From NCBI RefSeq assembly GCF_965363235.1, contig NC_134841.1:56627078-56691077 (forward strand): 64,000 nucleotides of DNA. Reading direction: 5' to 3'. The notes beneath the pieces are model-generated. The model saw only the letters and a list, made by a program, of their open reading frames with translations. It made no database searches and was not told the origin of the DNA. Origin of the DNA: Mytilus galloprovincialis (Eukaryota > Mollusca > Bivalvia > Mytilida > Mytilidae). The position numbers and the translations under genes are program-made. Shown piece by piece: positions 1-10,504 of this stretch (position 1 is the stretch's first letter; each line of letters begins with the position of its first letter).

Positions 1-473
1 TTGCTGAACATTATTGCTGTTTACAGTTTATCTCTATCTATAATAATATTCAAGATAATAGCCAAAAACAGCAAAAATTCCCCAAAATTACCAGTTCAGG
101 GGCAGCAACCCAATAACGGGTTGTCGGATTCATCTGAAAATTTGAGGCCAGATAGATCTTGACCTGATAAACAATTTTAACCCATGTCAGATTTGCTCTA
201 AATGCTTTGGTTTTTGAGTTATAAGCCAAAAACTGCATTTTACCCCTATGTTCTATTTTTAGCCATGGCGGCCATCTTGGTTGGTTGGCCGGGTCACGCC
301 ACACATTTTTTAAACTAGATACCCAAATGATGATTGTGGCCAAGTTTGGTTTAATTTGGCCCAGTAGTTTCAGAGGAGAAGATTTTTGTAAAAGTTAACG
401 ATGACGACGGACGACGGACGCCAAGTGATGGGAAAAGCTCACTTGGCCCTTCGGGCCAGGTGAGCTAAAAAAC
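1..473 (+). repeat. 3' part of hairpin-ended dispersed repeat, copy 1
   Basis: This is a dispersed bivalve-type repeat that runs in from the left edge. It ends in a GACGACGGACGACGG run followed by a stem-loop (GCTCACTTGGCC, TTCG loop, GGCCAGGTGAGC) and a short A-run. The same sequence recurs, diverged, at about 1650-2140, so it is the 3' portion of the longer element described there. LINE coding sequence resumes directly after the A-run, so this copy appears to have inserted into the LINE. No transposase or reverse transcriptase is seen in it, and the class is unknown. Confidence 0.8.
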
Positions 474-1112
474 CTTCGTGGAATGATAATTTAAGTGTAT
501 TTTTTAATGATATGTGTTGTGCAGAAAAGTTATGGAAAAAAGGCAAATTGTCTCGTGTGTCTTGTGTTGAGTTAAAGTCCACTTTTTTGTCAAAATGAAG
601 GGTTTTTCGATCGTGAGGTTCAAAAAGCGAAGAGTAAGTGCTGGAACACATTGCAGCAAGAATTATTGTTGGAATCAAAAACTGATCAACAATAGTTTTC
701 GAAGAAGATTGGTAAGATAGGAATTGCTTCTGAACGCAAAACATTAATACCAATGGAAGTTGCAGATTCAAATGGTAATGTATCTTCAAATATTGATGAT
801 GTTTTGTTAAAGTGGAAATCAGACTATGCTGATCTACTAAATCAAACAGGTAACCAGGTTACTATGGATAGGAACATTCCAGTCGATCATAGTCTTGCCG
901 TTTTGACAGAAGGCGACTTTCATTTGAAGAGGTTTTTAGTGCAGTATGTAAAAGCAAAAGAGGCAAAGCCTCTGGTGTAGATAATATTCCAGCTGATGTT
1001 CTATGTAACCAGAATTGTATTATATTTTTACATAGATTGTTTAATTGGTGTTTTAAAACTGGTAAAGTCCGGGAGATGTGGAATAGTATTATTATTAATC
1101 GGATACCCAACA

Positions 1113-2140
1113 AGAGGCTCTCAAGAGCCTGAATGGCTCACCTTAATTCTTTTGGTTAAATCTCTCATCAATGATTATTTTGGCTTTTCAATTTATTTAA
1201 ATGTTTTTTGGATCGTCCTATTTTCTTCAAAAGCCAAAAAAAATAATCATTTTCTCCTATGTTCTATTTTAGCCATAGGAGCTATGTTTCTAGACATACA
1301 AGGAAATAAAATATAAAATTTATACTAGATACTCTGAAACTCATTTAGCCTAAGTTTGGCTGAAATTGATACAGCAGTTTCAAAGGAGAAGATTTTTTAA
1401 AGTAAGTCAACATGATGAACAAATTGTGAAAAAAGTCTTTAAAGGGCAATAACTCCTTAAGGGGTCAATTGACAATTTTGGTCAAATTGACTTAATTGAA
1501 GTATTTGGCCCAGTAGTTTCAGAGGAGAAGATTTTTGTAAAAGATTACTAAGATTTATGAAAAATGGTTAAAAATTGACTATAAAGGGCAATAACTCCTA
1601 AAGGGGTCAACTGACCATTTCCGTCATGTTGACTTATTTGTAAATCTTACTTTGCTGAACATTATTGCTGTTTACAGTTTATCTCTATCTATAATAATAT
1701 TCAAGATAATAACCAAAAACAGCAAAATTTCTTTAAAATTACCAATTCAGGGGCAGTAACCCAACAACAGGTTGTCTGATTCATCTGAAAATTTCAGGGC
1801 AGATAGATCTTGACCTGATAAACAATATTATCCCATGTCAGATTTGCTCTAAATGCTTTGGTTTTTGAGTTATAAGCCAAAAACTGCATTTGACCCCTAT
1901 GTTCTATTTTTAGCAATGGCGACCATGTTTGTTGATAGATCACAACTTCGGATACAATTTACAAACTAGATACCCTAAGGAACATTCAGTTAAAGTTTGA
2001 AAGTATTTGGCCCAGTAGTTTCAGAGGAGAAGATTCTTGAAATAGTTTACGACGACAGACGACGACGGACGACGGACGACGACGGACGCCAAGTGATGGC
2101 ATAAGCTCACTTGTCCCTTCGGGACAGGTGAGCTAAAAAT
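1113..2140 (+). repeat. Full-length 1,028-bp hairpin-ended repeat, copy 2
   Basis: A complete element sits in the LINE between two copies of AACA (1109-1112 and 2141-2144). Removing it joins the LINE reading frame exactly (IPN then MSDKRDP). Its 5' end is a small hairpin (AGGCTCTCAAGAGCCT) and its 3' end is a longer one (AGCTCACTTGTCCC, TTCG, GGGACAGGTGAGCT). Inside, the phrase CAGTAGTTTC...GGAGAAGATTTTT occurs three times, so part of it is internally duplicated. No coding region is seen. It is a non-autonomous element of unknown class. Confidence 0.75.
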
Positions 2141-2393
2141 AACATGTCAGATAAAAGAGACCCCTTAAATTATAGGGATACTGCTTTAGCCCCAGCTTCA
2201 TATAAATTATATTGTAACATAATAAACTTAGTCTCAATGGGTTGAAGATAATAAGTCCTTAGTTGATGATCAAAATAGGTTCCAGAAGGGAAGAAGTACC
2301 ATAGATCAAATATCTTCTCTTAAAATGTACTAGTTTAGTCGATGTTCGTAAAAAACTACGAAAATCCACCTTTTGTGCATTTATATATTTTAA

Positions 2394-3168
2394 GAAGGTG
2401 TCAGTATTCACCTCAGAAACTTACAAAACCTTTGAATTAAGAAGGGATATAATTATGATACTGTTGTCAAGTCATTAAAGATTGCATATTTTGGCGTTAA
2501 TATTGAGTCACTGATAAGGTCTTTGCATCGGAACTAAACACATTTATTCTAAAAACAGTTGTTGGCATGACACGGGTTATGTTCTTCTCATATATGTTAT
2601 GATGGTATGATACTAAACCCCTAACGGGAAGGATTGTTCCTGATGTTCATATGATGAAATCATAATCTTTCAGTCAGTTTAATTGAAGTCTGGAGCTGGC
2701 ATGTCAGTTAACTGCTAGTAGTCTGTTGTTATTTATGTATTATTGTCATTTTCTTTATTTTCTTTAGTTACATCTTCTGACATCAGACTCGGACTTCTCT
2801 TGAACTGAATTTTAATGTGCGTATTGTTATGCGTTTACTTTTCTACATTGGTTAGAGGTATAGGGGGAGGGTTGAGATCTCACAAACATGTTTAACCCCG
2901 CCGCATTTTTGCGCCTGTCCCAAGTCAGGAGCCTCTGGCCTTTGTTAGTCTTGTATTATTTTAATTTTAGTTTCTTGTGTACAATTTGGAAATTAGTATG
3001 GCGTTCATTATCACTGGACTAGTATATATTTGTTTAGGGGCCAGCTGAAGGACGCCTCTGGGTGCGGGAATTTCTCGCTACATTGAAGACCTGTTGGTGA
3101 CCCTCTGCTGTTGTTTTTTATTTGGTTGGGTTGTTGTCTCTTTGACACATTCCCCATTTCCATTCTCA
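2394..3168 (+). mobile_element. 775-bp retroelement 3' fragment inserted in the LINE
   Basis: Non-coding sequence interrupts the RT domain between flanking ATTTTAA copies (2387-2393 and 3169-3175), a plausible 7-bp target duplication, although the motif is AT-rich. It ends with the GTTGTCTCTTTGACACATTCCCC signature. Related sequence occurs in reverse at 42157-42300. Similar 3' sequence lies beside an RT coding fragment at 38911-40025, so I infer a 5'-truncated 3' region of that kind of retrotransposon. Confidence 0.65.
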
Positions 3169-3175
3169 ATTTTAA

Positions 3176-4324
3176 TTGTATAATAAGATTAATAGTACAT
3201 TGTTATGGGAAAAACTCACATCTCTGGGGGTTGATGTAAAAATGTGTATGGCTATTAAGTCCCTTTATAATGGGGTCAGGTGCTCGATCAGAGTCAATAG
3301 CTTCAACACAGATTGGTTTACTGTGAACTGTGGTTTAAAACAAGGTTGTCCACTTTCTCCTTTATTATTTAACATTTTCATAAATGAATTGGCTGTATAC
3401 TTAACATCTTTTGATTTTGGTGTTGACATTGGGGGAGAAAAAGTATGTATTTTATTGTATGCTGATGATATCGTACTGTTAGCAAATACTGAGAATGAGT
3501 TACAAAACCTCTTAGATGAGTTATATCATTGGTGTACTGACAATAAAATGACTATTAATTCATGTAAGAGTAATGTTACCCATTTCAGACAGACCTCATT
3601 TGAACAATCAAGTCCTGTCTTTAAAAGTGGGGATATGAATTTTGCTACTAGCAGCGAATATGCTTATCTGGGCCTTGTTTTAAATGAGTTTCTAGACTTT
3701 AGTATTACTGCAAAAGCAGTTGCTAGGTCAGCAAACAGAGCTCTAGGTCTGGTCATAGCTAAGTGTAAAGCTATTGGTGGCATTTCATATGACGTCTATA
3801 AAAAACTATTTGATTCACTTGTAAGTCCCATTGTTGAATATGGTGCCGCGATTTGGGGCTGCAAGAATTTCTCATTTATTAATGCGATTCAGATGAGAGC
3901 TTGTAGATTCTTCCTTGGTGTTGGTAAATATACACCTAATCCAGCTATTATGGGAGACATGGGGTGGATTCAATGGAAAGTAATTGCAAGACACTGGCAC
4001 AGATTAGTAAATATGGAGCCAGATCGTATTAACAGGAAAATATTTATATGGGCAGATGAGCTCAGTCTGAAACATAGAATTGTACAAAATTGGAATTTCA
4101 TTGTTAAAAAACATTTCACGAAACTTGAATTGGTTGACTTTTGTAATAAAAACACTTATATTAATAAAGATATGTTTATTGATACAGTCATGTCAAGAAT
4201 GTTTGATAATTATATTGGAGAATGGAATTTAAGTATTGTTAGTTCATCCTCTTCCAGACGGGAAAATGGGCATAATAAATTGAGAACCTATAATATTTTT
4301 AAGCAGGATATATTATGTTGTTGA
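3176..4324 (+). pseudogene. LINE reverse transcriptase core (inactive fragment)
   Basis: This open stretch of about 382 codons encodes the second half of a LINE reverse transcriptase and the following connection region. Visible landmarks are NCGLKQGCPLSPLLFNIFIN near residue 53, the catalytic box LLYADDIVLLA near residue 93, and the thumb-like region (EYAYLGLVLN, SPIVEYGAAIWG). The RT N-terminal motifs lie upstream, beyond the 775-bp insertion, and there is no ATG: the frame opens at a TTG. It closes at TGA after LCC. The homologous C-terminus continues in another frame, so a frameshift near 4310-4330 separates them. It acts in target-primed reverse transcription in intact relatives; this copy cannot. 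Confidence 0.88.
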
Positions 4325-4329
4325 AAACT

Positions 4330-4688
4330 ACTGCAAACTGTTAATGCCTTTTTGTAAAAGAAGCGCCTTTGCAAAATTTAGATGTGGGGTGGCTCCTATT
4401 AGACTGGAAACTGGGAGGTATGAAAATTTGCGGCTGGAAGAGAGATGTTGTTTTAAATGTTTTAATACTGTCGAAGATGAATATCATGTTATTTTACATT
4501 GTCCTGTTTATAATGATTTTAGACAAGTTCTTTTTACTGAGTCTCTTAAACTTGATGAACATTTTAATAGTTTTACAGATTGTCAGAAAATGGTATTTTT
4601 ATTTTCGAATCAAGATATTATAAGACTTTGTGCCAAAACCTGTAATTTTATTTTTAAAAGGCGCCGAGAAGTTTTATATTGTAAATAA
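4330..4688 (+). pseudogene. LINE C-terminal Cys/His region (frameshifted)
   Basis: This is the direct continuation of the reverse transcriptase in a shifted frame: MPFCKRSAFAKFRCGVAPIR and then a zinc-knuckle-like CFKCFNTVEDEYHVILHCPVY pattern (C-x2-C...H-x4-C) typical of LINE C-termini. It ends at TAA (4686-4688). A 3' UTR of about 200 bp with AATAAA follows. A homologous segment (CVENEYHFLLVCPVYRSIR) is present in the second LINE at 36437-36700 on the other strand. Confidence 0.8.
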
Positions 4689-4890
4689 TAATTGAATACT
4701 TTTGTTGTTTAATTTTATCATGCAGGTTTAATATTTATTATGTACATACAGTGTATACATATTGTTTTAGTTGATTATCGTCTCTCATAAATCTGTACAG
4801 ATTGCCTTATGTATACAAAATGTATCTTTTATAAATGTATTGTGTAATTTTATACATAAGGTGAGACGTAAATAAAATATTGAATTGAAT

Positions 4891-5389
4891 ATTCTTTAAT
4901 GTTTTTCACCTATTCAAGTACTAGCAAAATAAATGATTTAATTTTATTGTTGCTTTAAATATACAATGCTAATGATCCAGGGACAAATCATGTTGCTAAA
5001 TTTATCAGAACCAACATCTGTCAGTATGTGTTAATAGGATGACTGGTCATGTCAGGTGATGACCTTGTACTGATTCTAGGATAATGACATGAAATTCACT
5101 TGTTTAAGCATCATACCTCTATATTCTTTTAAAAAAAGATCAATTTTTTTAATTAAGTATTTATTACCCCCACTTATTTCAACACCCTAGGTAGGCACAG
5201 TGAAATTTTTATGGTGAACAGTAAAATTTGATTACAAAATCTGTTAAATGAAACCTTGAATTTTACTTGAAAAAATACTCCCACTGCTGAGGAAATTTGC
5301 TTAAAAAGTATAAGTTCATTATGTAAAGCCATTTTGATAGCATTTTTTCAAACAAAGTAGAATTAACAGCTGAATCATTGCACCAAAGG
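4891..5389. other. Gene-free stretch
   Basis: AT-rich sequence between the LINE tail and the TIR element. I see no coding frame, splice-site pair or recognisable repeat. Confidence 0.6.
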
Positions 5390-5504
5390 CACTTAAAAGG
5401 AATCCGGGTCCGTTCGAGCCCAATCACGTTCGCCCCCTTTCACTTTCGCACCCTACACGTTCTCACCCAATTCTTATTTTTTTGTGCTAATAATTTGTAA
5501 TCGA

Positions 5505-5915
5505 GTGTATTGCTATACATAGATTTTTTTTTCATTGTTTTTAAATAAAGTGAGATTCTGACAACCAGTATTTTATTTTTGTGTGGAATAATTCTTCAAG
5601 TAATCATGTTTTGGTTAGTGTGTTGTCATAAATAATTTGTTTCATGGTTTTTAGTAAATAAAGTGCTTTTCTGACGACGTTTTTTTTTGGCGTTGAATAA
5701 ATGGTAAGCATGGTAAGTGTATTGCTATAATTATGTTTTTTTCATTGATTCTAAATAAAGTGAGATTCTGACATTTCTTTATGTGTTGTAAAATATTTAT
5801 CATGTTTTGGTTAGTGTATTGCTATAAATATTTCATTTTTATTGTTTGAAAGGAATTGGGACAACGGTTTTTTTATGTGGTAAATAATTTGTAATCATGT
5901 TTTGTGTAGTGTCAG
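5505..5915. repeat. Degenerate tandem repeat inside the TIR element
   Basis: Four to five imperfect units of about 95-115 bp share the words GTGTATTGCTATA...CATTGTTT...AAATAAAGTGAGATTCTGAC. A further unit lies near the other end of the element (about 7610-7690), which fits a subterminal repeat structure. Confidence 0.6.
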
Positions 5916-6867
5916 TGTTTTCCCTAGGCTATTCATGCATAGCGGTACCGCTACGCATAAAATTTCGGCCGCCATGCTTTTATCATACCCGCTATGCATC
6001 CCGCTATGTGTGAAATTTTTATCATCTTATAATATGAAGTGACAATAGACAAACTCTACAGGTGTTTCAAACTCACTGGACTGATAATTGATCATAATTA
6101 GATGCAACGCTCTGATTTTACAACCACGTTGATTAGATAGAACAACATTCAAGACTTCGATTGCATAATAGAAATCGGGAGTTCAAATTGTTTTAATGAT
6201 AAATATTATAGCCTGATACAGCTTCCAAATATTCTTCCGTGAAAAAATAAAAAGTAAACCTTTTACAGTATAAATTTTACGTTTTGAAATCATAAGTCTG
6301 ACATCGAAATATTTATATCAAACGCAGTTGATTAGTTGTAACAGATAATACACATCATTGGGTTGAAACATGATGTAGCTTTGACCTCTGTAGCAGAGTT
6401 CAAAAAATTTATGGGTCACTGAATATTCACAATTCAGATCGTTTTTGTTTTGATGTCAAAAATTATTTTATTTTTCAAACTGATCTTTCAAACTAGTTTT
6501 AATCCAGAAGAAAGTAAAAACATTACTTGACTGTACCTTAAGTTGAATATCTATATCCAAATTAAATTAATTTCAAGCTGTAATCCATGATCACAAATTG
6601 AATGCTATGTTTACAATTGTTGAAAGCCATGTGCTTTTTGGCGGGAAAATTTCTGGAAACCCCTTATTAACAGGAAACAGTTACATTTTTTGTTATTTAT
6701 AGACAGTAGGAATTTCATTTTGGAAATCATTTTGATTAACTGCTAAGATTTATTCATGAAAAATTAAAAATTTCTTGGGGTGAAACTGATAATACTTTTT
6801 TTTATTAAAACAATTTACATCTAGGGGTATGGAAAGGGGGGCTGGTTTTTTTTTTTTTTTTTCAATA

Positions 6868-7153
6868 AGGGAGCTACCATTTGATTTTTATGGGGGGGCT
6901 AGGATGAAATTTGAAAAAAATAGGCAGGACAGGAGTTTTGAGTAAAAAAAAAGGCAGGATGAGACACTTGCAAAAAAAAAAAGTCAGGACGACAATTTAG
7001 GTAAAAAAAAAGTCAGGATAAACTAAAAATAAAAAGGCAGGACCGAACAGAGTGAAAAATAAAAAGGCAGGACATAGATTACAGCTAAACAAAAATGCAG
7101 GACAAAATTTTTCATCCTAGCCCCCCCCCATAAAAATCAAATGGTAGCTCCCT
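6868..7153. mobile_element. 286-bp MITE with 40-bp terminal inverted repeats
   Basis: The left arm begins AGGGAGCTACCATTTGATTT and the right arm is its inverse complement (ending GGTAGCTCCCT). AATA occurs on both flanks (6864-6867 and 7154-7157) as a 4-bp target duplication. The interior consists of A-runs spaced by GGCAGGAC words repeated about eight times. It is nested in the larger TIR element. Confidence 0.78.
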
Positions 7154-7933
7154 AATATTACAAATATATAAAGTTCACCAGTCTGAAAATACATGGTTAA
7201 ATGGATTTTAATTCTGAAAAACTCATGTTTATTTAATTCCTTTATTATTTCCATCATAATCAGAAACAAGCTACATGTATAAGGTATTTCAAACATATAT
7301 TTTTGGCTTTTATATAAGAACATTCAAGACTATTAATATGTATGTACCTGTAGTAAAAACAAACCTGGTAGAGCCTAAAAAAATTCTACAGGTCCCTTGA
7401 AAAAACTTTTGGATCCTTAGGCTGGCCTTGAGAGAAAATGTTAAGTATTGTTCCTGACTGTATTGCAGATTTATGTGAAGTTTTTAAACTGACATGCACA
7501 ATTCATTTCACTAGTGTAATAAAAATAATTCTACAAAACAATGCCACGCTCTACGTTGCAAATTCATCTTAGAGGCCCACCATGCATCAAGAATTTTCTA
7601 GGGAAGACACTGAGTGTATTGCTATAATTATTTCCTTTTTAATTGTTTCTAAATATAAAATGAGATTCTGACAACATTTTTTGTATGTGTTGAATACATC
7701 TTATATATCAGTTGCGACCCAGGGCATTTATATTCATATTAAAAGAGTTTGGAGGTAGACTATCTATGAGGGTGAAAAAAAACATAAACATCATGCATAT
7801 ATATCAACAATAATTCCACTAAAATTCGAATAAAAATTGGGCGCGAACGTGTAGGGTGCGAACTGACTTCGGGGGCGAACATGTGAGGTGTGAACGTGTA
7901 TTGGGTGTGAACGGACCTGATACCACTTAAAAG

Positions 7934-8270
7934 AAGCAAAAGGTTCATTTCTTTTTTAATAATTTTACTGATAATAAGATATAATCGTAACCTGTATGTT
8001 TAAAATTTTGGTAAAACTACAAAATCACAGAATTTCAAATTTGCTTCTTTATAAGTGATTTTATAAAAATTTGCTCAACAAGAGAAATTGTCTAAATACA
8101 TGATTTACCCACTCCCCCCACTCAAAGTTAATGATCTTCTCTTATTGCATCATCAAAATATTGCATCACCGCCGAACGAATAACCATAAACAATTCAATA
8201 AAATTCAATAAATAAATATTGACCAACAGCCTTTTAAAACCCTTTAAATATTTGTTATCAACTTTGGAAA
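7934..8270. other. Gene-free stretch
   Basis: AT-rich sequence left of the SORL1-like exon. If that gene is intact, this is part of its first intron. No second exon could be recognised here or further left. Confidence 0.5.
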
Positions 8271-8643
8271 TTTTCCATTCAACGATACGACTTCATGTAA
8301 CAAGGTGTGTTTTGTTGTTTTGTTTGGAAAAGTACTTTTAAGTTATAAAAAAGACACGTGTTTTACCTATATAGCTACACATAATACACATTCATAAAAA
8401 TATAAATCTTACCTTGCCATTTTCTCCAGACCAGTGTACAACAGCTTGAGAGTGGAGTTTGTCGGGAATTCTGAATACACTCGATGACAACAACGAGTTA
8501 TGTTTTACATTAGATTCTGTGGGAACTGAGCCAACGTCCGATACATCTCGTCTTTTTCTATCGAAAACCTGATTAAGATTGTAATCGTTTAAGTAAACGA
8601 TGACTGTCTGCTTATGCCTCTGCGATTCCCTGCTGAAAATTTT
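8271..8643. repeat. 373-bp segment duplicated in inverted orientation at 23078-23450
   Basis: The exon from its GAAAATTTTC palindrome onward, its donor site and about 140 bp of the following intron are present again, nearly identical and inverted, at 23078-23450. Both copies are 373 bp. Confidence 0.85.
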
Positions 8644-8721
8644 CCCCTGACATGTATGTAAGCAAATATTTAACAAAACATGTAGTACTGTAAAATACAC
8701 GAGTGTGTTTTGGTCGGCCAT
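8413..8721 (-). CDS. SORL1: First coding exon of a SORL1-like VPS10 sorting receptor
   Basis: The exon encodes 103 residues and ends at a strong donor (GGCAAG|GTAAGA, donor at 8412 reading left). The chosen start gives MADQNTLVYFTVLHVLL, a typical signal peptide of about 25 residues; an earlier in-frame ATG at 8772 adds 17 residues and spoils the leader. Then come a propeptide-like region, a furin-type site (DRKRRD) and SVFRIPDKLHSQAVVHWSGE. The order signal peptide, basic cleavage site and VVHW(S/A)GE matches my recollection of the N-terminus of SORL1, an endosome-Golgi sorting receptor. The rest of the gene would lie to the left, out of reach or unrecognised. Another VPS10 receptor is possible. 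No RNA evidence is available. Confidence 0.55.
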
Positions 8722-10060
8722 TCTTTCTATGTTGTAGTAATCCGCGTTGAAGGTCTGATTGGATATATGCAAATCGTGTTTACAACACGTGATTAGATTG
8801 CATCATCACCACGTTCATTCATAAAAATCAGTACCACTTGAATGTAGAAAACACGTAACAGAATGGTTTACGGAAAAGTGATTAAAGAAAATATGCAAAT
8901 AATACAGAATAGAGAATAATGGTCTACTATCATTATAAAAAAAATAAGACAGGTAAAAATTCTAGTTTGAATTGTTTTACATTTTCTTTTTAAATTAAAA
9001 TTTTTCATTTAAATAAGACGTCTAATTATTTGGACTAACATGATAGATCATGATATAACATGAGACTATACGTACTCACTGTACAACACAACCAATTAAA
9101 AAAACTAATATGCAAAGTAGAAATAATAAAAAATTATGAAAAAAAAAATCATCAGGGCTGAAAAATTAAAATTTCCGCTATAGGATTTGATATCTATTTG
9201 CTGGGCATTCAAGTTTTGCTTCCACGTTTGTTTTCCAAAGTGACAGATTACGTCAAAACACGCCCTTTTTCCCGTAAAAACCAAATGACTCGCGGAATTT
9301 ATATCAATAGGTACTAAAAGTAACTAAAACAATACAAAGACTAACATCAGTCAATTCAGACAATTCATCATACAATATTTACAATATTCAAACAACAATG
9401 AACACACATTTAACCGGTTTATTCATGTGTGGCAGTTAGGATTATTATGTTATTATTATTTCCCTTACAAGTTTAAGTACAGTTCTTGCTAAGGACCATG
9501 CAAATTTAAAAAATTATGATACAAGATGTTCTGTAATTTTATTATATGTATACATTTTTTTGAAGAAGAAATATAAAAAATAATATATTTAAAATTGTAC
9601 TGCAATAAAAATGCACAACAACTACTTTTTACATGAGATTTCTTCATGGTATTTCAGCCATTTTCCCATAGGATTGTACAGTGAAACTTGAACTTAAATA
9701 TTGCAGTTGATGGACAACCATATAATTCATATTTTAGTTTAATACATCTAAAATTGATCATTTTCATAATTTATGAAGAGAAAACCGTGTGATAATGTCT
9801 AAAAGTTCTTTTTTGTAAATGACCGTTTTGAAATTTGAATTTCCCTCCAAACAAACTTCCTACAGTTACCTCCCTTTATCAAAAACGAAAATCAAACACC
9901 AATTTCTTATCTAAACTGATTTTCAGAACTATTTTCTAGACTAATCAGTCATGATAATGTATTTAATGATAAAGCCAAAGAATTTTTTAAAGTATTGGAC
10001 CTGACAACAAATATGTAGCAGGTAAATGTTGTTTGGTTAGAGATTATTTGTTTACATTAG
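8722..10060. promoter_or_regulatory. Divergent intergenic region between two gene starts
   Basis: About 1.35 kb separates the start of the leftward SORL1-like exon from the rightward C2H2 gene. Both genes presumably have their promoters here. No TATA box at a convincing distance and no repeat element could be defended. The role is inferred from position only. Confidence 0.35.
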
Positions 10061-10065
10061 CAATC

Positions 10066-10080
10066 ATGGCGGCAATTTAG
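10066..10080 (+). other. Five-codon upstream ORF
   Basis: ATG GCG GCA ATT TAG lies 27 bp upstream of the first coding ATG of the C2H2 gene, in a good initiation context (ATCATGG). If it is in the mature leader it could reduce translation of the main frame. The transcript start is not known. Confidence 0.35.
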
Positions 10081-10107
10081 AAAATCAACAAGCTGACAGC
10101 AGAAGAT

Positions 10108-10504
10108 ATGTTTCCCCGTTGTAATGTCGGGATATTTGTAAAAACTCAGTGTGGAACTTCCTCTCATTACCAAAATGAGTTGTCCCTTGTAAAACTATTT
10201 GATTGTAATCGGGATATATCAGGTCATTTGCATTCCCTGAGACTACCAACTGGCCAAAATCAGACAAAATGTGACACCCAAACAGAGGGTCAGCTGATTT
10301 CAAGAAGGGCAGGTGTATTTGATTATAATAGAAATCTAAGCATATGTCCGAAACATAGGTATGATTTGGGGATCTATTGGAGGCCCAGAACAACTTGCCA
10401 GTTCCAAGGTCATGTTGGGAAGGGAAAACCAGTTCGAACAGTAACAAGTCCTATGAGTTATGGAATATGGTGTACACAGACACAGCTTGTGCATGCAGGA
10501 TCAG
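10108..10504 (+). CDS. Exon 1 of an uncharacterised Cys/His-rich C2H2 gene
   Basis: The ATG is the first after an in-frame stop at 10078. The exon gives 132 codons plus one base and ends at TCAG|GTATGA. Putative metal ligands appear as ICPKHR, TCQFQGH and, across the junction with exon 2, ICRKC, separated by the motif LGIYWRP. I recognise this arrangement from uncharacterised proteins common in marine invertebrates, but no function is known to me. Four further exons follow at 12319, 13787, 16384 and 17638. Intron 1 contains a CGCCCC-rich repeat. The opposite strand also has a long open frame here, but it lacks splice support. Confidence 0.62.

Larger units (their letters stand above)
474..4890 (+). 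mobile_element. Non-LTR retrotransposon (LINE), interrupted and decayed
   Basis: Pieces of one LINE lie in order on the + strand. 474-750 is the linker after the endonuclease (KPSWNDNLSVFFNDMCCAEK, then stops and frameshifts). 753-1108 is the pre-RT region and RT start (KASGVDNIPADVL, REMWNSIIINRIPN). 2145-2387 continues the RT (MSDKRDPLNYR, GRSTIDQISS, STFCAFI). 3176-4324 is the RT core with YADD. 4330-4684 is the Cys/His C-terminus. The 3' tail holds AATAAA and ends in TTGAATTGAAT. Repeats at 1-473, 1113-2140 and 2394-3168 interrupt it. Stops and frameshifts make it inactive. The LINE clade was not assigned. Confidence 0.85.
5400..7923. mobile_element. 2.5-kb terminal-inverted-repeat element, non-coding
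   Basis: The 10-bp direct repeat CACTTAAAAG flanks the element (5390-5399 and 7924-7933). The ends are inverted: GGTCCGTTCGAGCCCAAT at the left, and the complement of ATTGGGTGTGAACGGACC at the right. Each TIR is about 70-90 bp and is built from iterated ACGTTCGCACCCTA-like words. A target duplication of 9-10 bp is typical of Mutator-like transposons, but no transposase is present, so the superfamily is inference. Inside are a tandem repeat (5505-5915), a CpG-rich patch (5935-6010) and a nested MITE (6868-7153). Confidence 0.72.

Noticed and set aside
10085-10447. 120-codon open frame on the - strand opposite exon 1 of the C2H2 gene
   Set aside because: The + strand frame has matching splice phases, putative metal-binding motifs and downstream exons. 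The antisense frame has none.
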